NCBI GenBank assembly: GCA_020852955.1
Contig: JADYZW010000037.1
Coordinates: 62,001-126,000, forward strand
DNA length: 64,000 nt
Origin: Deltaproteobacteria bacterium
GTDB lineage: Bacteria; Desulfobacterota; Binatia; UTPRO1
Direction: 5' to 3'
Part shown: positions 58,317 to 64,000 of the stretch, one piece after another
Numbering within the stretch: position 1 is the first letter of the stretch
Layout of the letters: every line of letters begins with the position of its first letter
Notes under the pieces: model-generated
The model's input: only the letters and a program-made list of their open reading frames with translations
What the model was told of the DNA's origin: nothing
Databases searched by the model: none
Made by a program: the position numbers and the translations under genes

Positions 58317-61115
58317 ATGACTTCCGGCCGTTCGTCGGCGCGCTTCGTCGTCGGCATCGACCTCGGGACGACCAACTCGGCGCTGGCGTTCGTCGATACG
58401 CGTGCGGCGCGGCGGACGATCGAGACGCTGCCGATCACGCAGCTGGTGAGCGAGGGGCGGGTCGCCGATCTGCCGACGCTGCCATCCTGCCTCTACCTTG
58501 CGGGCGAGCACGACGTTGCGCCGGGCGCGCTCGCGCTTCCCTGGGCGGAGGATCGGCGCGAGGTCGTCGGGGAGCTGGCGCGCGTCCAGGGGGCGCGGGT
58601 GCCGGGGCGGCTCGTGACCTCCGCGAAGTCGTGGCTCACCCACGCCGCGGTCGACCGCGGCGCCGCGATCCTGCCGTGGGGCGCCGCCGACGACGTGCCG
58701 CGCCTCTCGCCGGTCGCCGCATCGGCGCGCTATCTCGCCCACCTACGCGCGCTCTGGGATCATCGTCATCCGGACGCGCCGCTCGCGGAGCAGCAGCTCG
58801 TGCTGACCGTGCCGGCGTCCTTCGACGAGGTGGCGCGCGAGCTCGCCGTCGCGGCCGCACGCGAGGCGGGGCTCGCGGACCTGACGCTGCTCGAGGAGCC
58901 GCAGGCGGCGTTCTACGCGTGGCTCGCCGCGCACGAGCGCCGCTGGGAGGCGGAGCTCGGGGGCGAACGGACGATCCTCGTCGTGGACGTCGGCGGCGGC
59001 ACGACCGACTTCTCGCTGATCGCGTGCCGCACCGCCGGCGAGCGTCTCCGCCTCGAGCGCCTCGCGGTCGGCGACCACCTCCTCCTCGGCGGCGACAACA
59101 TGGACATCGCGCTGGCGCGCCGGGTGGAGGAGCGGATCGGCGCCGAGGCCGGGAAGCTCGACAGCGTGCGCTGGCAGACGCTCGTGATGCAGTGCCGCGT
59201 GGCGAAGGAGCGCCTGCTCGCGGGCGACGCGGACGCCTGCACCGTCCAGGTCCCGGGACGCGGCCGCGGCGTCATCGCCGGCGCCGTCGCCGCGGAGGTG
59301 ACGCGTGTCGAGGTGGAGGCGCTCGTGCGCGACGGGTTCTTCCCGGTGATCGACGCCGCGGCGCGCCCGCGGGCGACCGGGGGCGCGGGGCTGCGGGAGT
59401 GGGGGCTTCCGTTCGCGAGCGAATCGGAGATTCCGCGCCATCTCGCCGCCTTTCTCGCCCGCCACGGCGCGAGGATCGGCACGGGAGACGCGGTGCTCTT
59501 CAACGGCGGCGTCTTCACTCCCGCGGTGCTGCGCGCGCGGATGGTGGAGATCCTGGCGGCGTGGGCGGGCGGTGGGGCGCCCGCCGAGCTGCCGTCGGTC
59601 GGGCTCGACGACGCGGTCGCGCGCGGCGCCGCCTATTACGGCCTCGCGGCGCGGGGCGCCGGCGTTCGCGTCGGCGCCGGCGCGGCGCGGGCCTGTTACC
59701 TCGGGCTCGGACCGGCGGCCGACGATGCGGCGCGGGAGCGGCTCCTGTGCCTGGTGCCGCGCGGGGTGGAGGAGGGCGCGAGCGTGGCCGTCACCGAGCC
59801 CGAGTTCGAGGTGCTCGCGAACCAACCGGTGAGCTTCCAGCTCTACACGTCGACGAGCCGCAGCGGCGAGGCGCCGGGCGCGATCGTCGCGGCGCCCCGC
59901 GCCGACCTCGCGACGCTGCCGCCCATCCGCACCGTGCTGCGCCACGGACGCAAGCTCGCGGCGCGGACGATTCCCGTCCACGTCGAGGTGAAGCGCACCG
60001 CGCTCGGCACCCTCGAGCTCTGGTGCGCGGCCAAGGAGAGCGCGCACCGCTGGCGCCTCGAGTTCCAGCTGCGCGAGGCGCCGCTGCTCGCGAGCGACGA
60101 GGCCGCGGCCGCGCCGAGCGAGGCCGAGCTCGCGATCGGCGGCGAGCAGCGGCTCGCCGCGCTCGCCGCCATCGCCGCCGTCTTTCCCCCGAAGGATACG
60201 CCCGCGAACGTCGGGGACGCGGATCCGGCCGGCCTGCCCCGCGCCCTCGAAGGCGCGCTCGGCGCCGGCAAGGACGCCTGGCCGCTCGCCGTGCTGCGCC
60301 CACTCTGGGACGCGCTCTGGGCGGGAGCCGCGTCGCGCGCGCGCAGCGCCGCCCACGAGGCCCGCTGGCTGAATCTCTGCGGGTTCCTGCTGCGGCCGGG
60401 GTTCGGACACGAGATGGACGCCTGGCGGGTGAAGCAGCTCGGCGGGCCGCTCGCCGCCGGGCTCGCGTATCCGCGCGCCGTCCAGAATCGCGCCGAATGG
60501 TGGAACCTCTGGAAGCGGGTCGCGGGCGGGCTCGAGCGGGGACCGCAGCTGCGCCTCCACGGCGAGGTCGCGCCGTGGCTCCTGCCGCGCCGGGCGAAGA
60601 AGGCGAAGGTGAAGGTCGGCGGGAGCGCGCGCCCGGGCACGCAGGAGATCCGCGAGATGTGGCAGGCGATCGGCGCGTGCGAGCGGATCGACGCGCGGCT
60701 CAAGGTCGAGCTCGGGGACGTCATCGTCGACGACGTCGTACGCGGCAAGGCGGCCCCGCAGCAGCTCTGGGCCCTCGCGCGGCTCGGCGCGCGGGAGCCC
60801 CTCTACGGCCCGTTGAACACGGTCGTGCCCGCCGCCGACGTCGCGCGCTGGCTCGACCGCATCCTCGCGCTCCCCGCCTGGGCCGAGCCCGGCGTCCTCG
60901 CGTTCGTGCTGGTCCAGATCGCCCGGGTCGTCGACGACCGCGAACGGGATCTCGACGGGCCGCTCCGCGATCGCCTCGCCGCGCGCGTGGCGGATCTCCC
61001 GGGCGGCGGGCGGAGCCGGCTGCTCCTCCACGAAGCGGTGCCGCTGGACCGCGCCGAGACGGGGCGCCTGTTCGACGAGTCGCTGCCGACGGGTTTGCGG
61101 GTGCGGACGAGCTGA
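58317..61115 (+). CDS. Hsp70-family ATPase with 380-residue C-terminal extension (second of pair)
   Basis: 932 residues. The first 590 parallel the upstream protein almost segment by segment (VVGIDLGTTNSALAFVD, VTSAKSWLTHAAVDRGAAIL, VVDVGGGTTDFSLI, VGDHLLLGGDNMD), so the pair arose by duplication. From about residue 600 it has a unique helical extension (WLNLCGFLLRPGFGHEMDAW, EWWNLWKRVAGGLERG, PRRAKKAKVKVGG, IREMWQAIGACERID). The extension probably replaces the lid or binds a partner. Both ATPases and DUF2760 likely act as one system. Related Hsp70 pairs occur in other proteobacteria, but their clients are unknown. Confidence 0.87.
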   Translation: MTSGRSSARFVVGIDLGTTNSALAFVDTRAARRTIETLPITQLVSEGRVADLPTLPSCLYLAGEHDVAPGALALPWAEDRREVVGELARVQGARVPGRLVTSAKSWLTHAAVDRGAAILPWGAADDVPRLSPVAASARYLAHLRALWDHRHPDAPLAEQQLVLTVPASFDEVARELAVAAAREAGLADLTLLEEPQAAFYAWLAAHERRWEAELGGERTILVVDVGGGTTDFSLIACRTAGERLRLERLAVGDHLLLGGDNMDIALARRVEERIGAEAGKLDSVRWQTLVMQCRVAKERLLAGDADACTVQVPGRGRGVIAGAVAAEVTRVEVEALVRDGFFPVIDAAARPRATGGAGLREWGLPFASESEIPRHLAAFLARHGARIGTGDAVLFNGGVFTPAVLRARMVEILAAWAGGGAPAELPSVGLDDAVARGAAYYGLAARGAGVRVGAGAARACYLGLGPAADDAARERLLCLVPRGVEEGASVAVTEPEFEVLANQPVSFQLYTSTSRSGEAPGAIVAAPRADLATLPPIRTVLRHGRKLAARTIPVHVEVKRTALGTLELWCAAKESAHRWRLEFQLREAPLLASDEAAAAPSEAELAIGGEQRLAALAAIAAVFPPKDTPANVGDADPAGLPRALEGALGAGKDAWPLAVLRPLWDALWAGAASRARSAAHEARWLNLCGFLLRPGFGHEMDAWRVKQLGGPLAAGLAYPRAVQNRAEWWNLWKRVAGGLERGPQLRLHGEVAPWLLPRRAKKAKVKVGGSARPGTQEIREMWQAIGACERIDARLKVELGDVIVDDVVRGKAAPQQLWALARLGAREPLYGPLNTVVPAADVARWLDRILALPAWAEPGVLAFVLVQIARVVDDRERDLDGPLRDRLAARVADLPGGGRSRLLLHEAVPLDRAETGRLFDESLPTGLRVRTS

Positions 61116-61117
61116 GA

Positions 61118-62251
61118 TCAGCCGAGCCGCGGCTTCATGCGCCACTTCAAGAGCAGCAGGATCGACGCGAACATCGCACAGAGCACGAGGGTCGGCACGG
61201 CGACCTCCATGATCCCCGCGCCGCGCTCGATGATGCGGCGGCTCGCGATCTGGTACCAGCGCAGCGGCAGGACGCCGCCGATCTGCCGGACGCCGTCGGG
61301 CATCAGCTGGTAGGGCGTCATCACGCCGGAGAGGACGAACGACGGCATGATGAAGAAGACCGAGAGGAAGACGGCCTGCGCCGACGTCGACGCGAGCGAC
61401 GAGACGAAGGTTCCGATCCCGAGCGAGGCGAGGACGAAGGGCAGCGTCACGAGGAAGAGCAGGAGGATGCTGCCGCGCGGCCAGAAGTCGAGCAGCACGC
61501 CGGCCGGGACGAGCGCGAGCACCACCTCGCCGTAGCAGAGCGCCACGTAGGGCAGCAGCTTCCCGAGTACGATCTCGACGGCGCTCGTCGGCAGGGAGAG
61601 CATCTGCTCGTAGGTCCCGTTCTCGCGCTCGCCGACCAGCGCGAGCGCCGTCGCCGACAGGCAGACTTGCGTGAGCACCATGGCGGCGAGGGCCGAGAGG
61701 AAGAAGCTGCCGTCGTCGAGGGTTGCGTTGAACCAGAAGCGCTGGCGGACGTCGATCGGGCCGGCCTTGGCGAGCGCGGCGTCGGGGCGTGGACGGTGCG
61801 CGCCGCCGCGCGGATCGTGGGCGGCGGCGATCTCGGCGAGGACGCCGCCGATGCGGGCGGCCGTGAGCGGATCGGCGCCGTCGAGCAGCACCTGCACCGT
61901 CGGCGTGCCGCGCTCGATCTGGCGCGCGAAGTCGCGGTCCACGACGAGTAGCGCGACGGCGCGCCCGTCGTGGAGACGGGCCACGCCGTCGTCGTAGCTC
62001 GCGACCCGCGCCGGCGACAGGAAGTACCCGCTCGCCTGGACGTCCTGGACGAGCCGGCGCGACGCGGTGGTGTCGCTGCGGTCGAGGACGACCCACGGGA
62101 CGTTGCGCGGCGTGAAGGAGACGGCCATGCCGAGGATGACGAGGAAGCTGACGGGCTGCACGATCATGGCCACGAGGAGCGGCCGGTCGTGGCGGATCAC
62201 CATCGCTTCCTTGTAGGCGACGGCGAGCACGTTGGACCACGCGCGCCTCAT
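61118..62251 (-). CDS. ABC-2 type transporter permease
   Basis: 377 residues. One N-terminal membrane helix is followed by a large extracytoplasmic loop of about 140 residues and then five helices (including FFLSALAAMVLTQVCLSATA, LLPYVALCYGEVVLALVPAG, FVLASLGIGTFVSSLASTSA). This is the ABC2_membrane_3 layout of YhhJ-type exporters. The segment VGERENGTYEQMLSLPTSAVEIVLGKLLPY is the conserved coupling region (two motifs: GERENGTYEQML and EIVLGKLLPY). Its ATG overlaps the stop of the upstream ATPase/permease gene (ATGA). It ends 3 nt from the convergent Hsp70 gene. Confidence 0.88.
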   Translation of the reverse strand: MRRAWSNVLAVAYKEAMVIRHDRPLLVAMIVQPVSFLVILGMAVSFTPRNVPWVVLDRSDTTASRRLVQDVQASGYFLSPARVASYDDGVARLHDGRAVALLVVDRDFARQIERGTPTVQVLLDGADPLTAARIGGVLAEIAAAHDPRGGAHRPRPDAALAKAGPIDVRQRFWFNATLDDGSFFLSALAAMVLTQVCLSATALALVGERENGTYEQMLSLPTSAVEIVLGKLLPYVALCYGEVVLALVPAGVLLDFWPRGSILLLFLVTLPFVLASLGIGTFVSSLASTSAQAVFLSVFFIMPSFVLSGVMTPYQLMPDGVRQIGGVLPLRWYQIASRRIIERGAGIMEVAVPTLVLCAMFASILLLLKWRMKPRLG

Positions 62252-64000
62252 GCGCGCGCCCCGACGGCGCGAAAGGCGACCGTGATGAGCGCCGCCCCGA
62301 AGACTCCCACGAGGAGGAGCTCGGTGGCGAGCTCGAACGGCCCCGCCGCCCGCAGATAGATCGCGCGGGCGATCCGGATGTAGTGCGTGGCCGGAATCGC
62401 CTCGGAGATCCACTGAAAGCCGATCGGCATGTTGCGGATCGGGAAGACGAAGCCGCCGAGGAAGATGAGCGGGATACTGGAGAGGACGGTCTTCTGCACC
62501 GCCTCGGCGGGCGTGCCCGAGGTCGCCGACAGGATGACGCCGGTCGAGAGGGAGACGAGCACGTAGCCGGCGGTCGCGAGCACGAAGAAGAAGGCGTTGC
62601 CGGCGGGCCAGACGCCGAGGACGAGGCCTGCAGCGAGGACCATCAACACGACGTCGGCGGTGAAGACGGCCCCGAGCGGCAGGATCTTGCCGAGCACGAT
62701 CTCGGAGGCGCTCGCGGGGGTCACCTGGAGCTGCTCGAAGGTGCCGCCGACCCGCTCGTTCACGACCGACACGGCGGTAATGAGGGTCGTGAGGAACGTC
62801 AGCACGAAGCCGTACGTTCCGGCCACCATGAAGGGGGTGCCGTCCAGGGTCGGGTTGAAGAGGGCGCGGGCGACGACGCGCACCCCGCCGCCGCCGCGCT
62901 CGCCCGCGCCGTCGGAGGGCGGTCCCCGCCGCGCGCGCAGGTCGACGCCGGTGGCGTTGACGAGACCCAGGAGAAAGGCCTCGGCGTTGCCGGCCACGAC
63001 CGTTTCGCCGCCGTCGTAGAGCACGTGCAGCGACGGCGGTTCGGCGCCCGGACGCGCGGTCTCGAGCCGCCGGTCGAAGTCGGGCGGCACGACGACGGCG
63101 ACGCTGATCTCGCCGGCGACGAGGGCGCGGTCGACCGCGTCGCGGGTGGCGTACGGACGGATCGCGAACGTCCCGTTCGCGGCCAGGTCGGCGGCGAGGC
63201 GGCGGCTTGCGGCCGTGCGGTTCGCGTCGAGGAGCCCGAGCGTCAGGTTGCGGACCTCGGTCGACAGCGTCAGGCTGAACGCCATGAGCGCGGCGAGCGG
63301 GACCGCGATCAGGATCGTCACCGTGAAGGGATCGCGCAGCGTCGCGCGCGACTCGCGGATGAGGAGGGCCCGCAGGCGTCGGGCGCGGGCCCGGAGCGCG
63401 TTCGACGCTTCGGTGAGCCGGATCTGCGGCGGTGCGCTCGTGCTCCCCGTCTCCGGGCGCTCCGCGAGGAGGGGCGCGCCGTACGCCGCCGCGGCGGCGG
63501 GGTGCGCCTGGGCCTCGCGCATGAGGCGCCGGAAGACGTCGGACATCTCAGGACGCTCGATCGCGATCGGCGCATCGGGGTGGGCGGCGGCGATCCGACC
63601 GGCGGCGTCGAGCACGGGGGCCGAGAGCGTCGGTGTCCGCAACACGAGCGTACCGTCCTCGGTCGCGACCGCGCCGCCGGTCGCGCCGAGGGCGCGCGCG
63701 GCCGCGGCCCGCGCTTCGGGCGGCAGCGCGATCCGCAGCCGGTAGCCGTCGGAGAAGCGGCGACGGATCTCCGCCGGGTGCGCGTTCGCGATCAGGCGCC
63801 CGGCGTCGATGAAGCACGTCCAGTCGCAGTACTCGACCTCCTCGAGGAAGTGCGTGGTCACGAACACCGTTACGCCGGCCGCCGCCTCGGCCCGGATGCG
63901 GTCCCAGAAGAGCAGGCGGTTGTGGAGATCGACGCCCGCGGTCGGCTCGTCGAGAAAGAGCACGCGCGGCCGGTGCAGGATGCTGAGGGCGAGGCCCGCC
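62248..64000 (-). CDS. ABC transporter, ATP-binding domain fused to permease (5' end outside window)
   Basis: At least 584 residues are present. The visible part starts inside the second half of an ATPase domain: signature-side GLALSILHRPRVLFLDEPTAG (Walker B, given as LALSILHRPRV and LFLDEPTAGVD) and VFVTTHFLEEVEYCD with the H-loop. An ABC-2 permease follows: one helix near residue 220, a large periplasmic loop and five C-terminal helices (FVLTFLTTLITAVSVVNERV, GKILPLGAVFTADVVL). This fusion plus the separate permease resembles the RbbA/YhiH-YhhJ type exporter, usually found with an HlyD-type periplasmic adaptor gene, which may lie beyond the window edge. The substrate is unknown. Confidence 0.87.
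   Translation of the reverse strand, partial: AGLALSILHRPRVLFLDEPTAGVDLHNRLLFWDRIRAEAAAGVTVFVTTHFLEEVEYCDWTCFIDAGRLIANAHPAEIRRRFSDGYRLRIALPPEARAAAARALGATGGAVATEDGTLVLRTPTLSAPVLDAAGRIAAAHPDAPIAIERPEMSDVFRRLMREAQAHPAAAAAYGAPLLAERPETGSTSAPPQIRLTEASNALRARARRLRALLIRESRATLRDPFTVTILIAVPLAALMAFSLTLSTEVRNLTLGLLDANRTAASRRLAADLAANGTFAIRPYATRDAVDRALVAGEISVAVVVPPDFDRRLETARPGAEPPSLHVLYDGGETVVAGNAEAFLLGLVNATGVDLRARRGPPSDGAGERGGGGVRVVARALFNPTLDGTPFMVAGTYGFVLTFLTTLITAVSVVNERVGGTFEQLQVTPASASEIVLGKILPLGAVFTADVVLMVLAAGLVLGVWPAGNAFFFVLATAGYVLVSLSTGVILSATSGTPAEAVQKTVLSSIPLIFLGGFVFPIRNMPIGFQWISEAIPATHYIRIARAIYLRAAGPFELATELLLVGVFGAALITVAFRAVGARA

Overview
The window is very GC-rich chromosomal DNA of about 70 percent G+C. 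There are no rRNA genes, transposases, phage genes or CRISPR arrays. Several traits point to a lipid- and ketone-degrading, non-fermenting Gram-negative of deltaproteobacterial grade. They include F420/LLM-type flavin oxidoreductases, a deazaflavin-dependent reductase, CoA-ester catabolism, Ku-type end joining, and very large cysteine-rich secreted proteins with Myxococcus-type disulfide repeats and Thr/Pro linkers. Candidatus Binatota or a Myxococcota relative is my best guess; this is inference from gene content, not an identification.

Layout. 1-653 is the end of a zinc alcohol dehydrogenase. 734-5723 (minus) is a four-gene operon (LLM oxidoreductase, acyl-CoA synthetase, second LLM oxidoreductase, FAD dehydrogenase), divergent from a serine hydrolase (5926-7200). 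A perfect TetR/KstR-like palindrome lies between them. 7224-10040 holds a 3Fe-4S ferredoxin, an SDR, an acetoacetate decarboxylase-like protein and a histidine phosphatase. 10142-12598 (minus) holds a dockerin-like secreted protein, an SDR, a small secreted protein and an FmdB zinc ribbon. 12710-24309 holds a biotin-dependent carboxyltransferase, a PAS histidine kinase, an unusual L,D-transpeptidase-like protein, a cohesin-like secreted protein, a long acyl-CoA dehydrogenase, a lytic transglycosylase and a DUF4360 secreted protein. 24394-26839 is a coupled DUF2157/GDYXXLXY/META trio.

26886-38006 (minus) is an 11 kb block of four giant secreted proteins. Three of them (38006 to 29837) look like one operon, with a TTGACA promoter and a strong terminal hairpin. 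38379-46840 returns to CoA metabolism: a biotin carboxylase with its biotin carrier domain, an alpha/beta hydrolase, then the operon LiuC/AtuE-like hydratase, GMC oxidoreductase, Tat-exported subunit 3 and AtuA-family protein, closed by a terminator. With the carboxyltransferase at 12710 and the dehydrogenase at 18994, these could supply most steps of methylcrotonyl- or geranyl-CoA-type branched acyl catabolism, although they are scattered.

46974-49748 is another multi-domain secreted protein. 49808-54982 holds a HAD phosphatase, sulfotransferase, small secreted protein, TadA, Ku translationally coupled to a MerR-like/TPR protein, and a deazaflavin reductase. Two tandem tRNA-Ser genes (CGA, GGA) follow, then SugE/Gdx, DUF2760, two Hsp70-family ATPases, and an ABC exporter running off the right edge.

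Regulatory signals. Several genes lack a Shine-Dalgarno site and instead have a TANNNT hexamer about 8 nt before the start codon, which suggests leaderless transcripts. Three genes are preceded by a tiny ORF whose stop overlaps their start (RTGA). Leadered genes have TTGAC(A/C) followed after 16-19 nt by a TAGANN-like hexamer and a GGAGG ribosome site.
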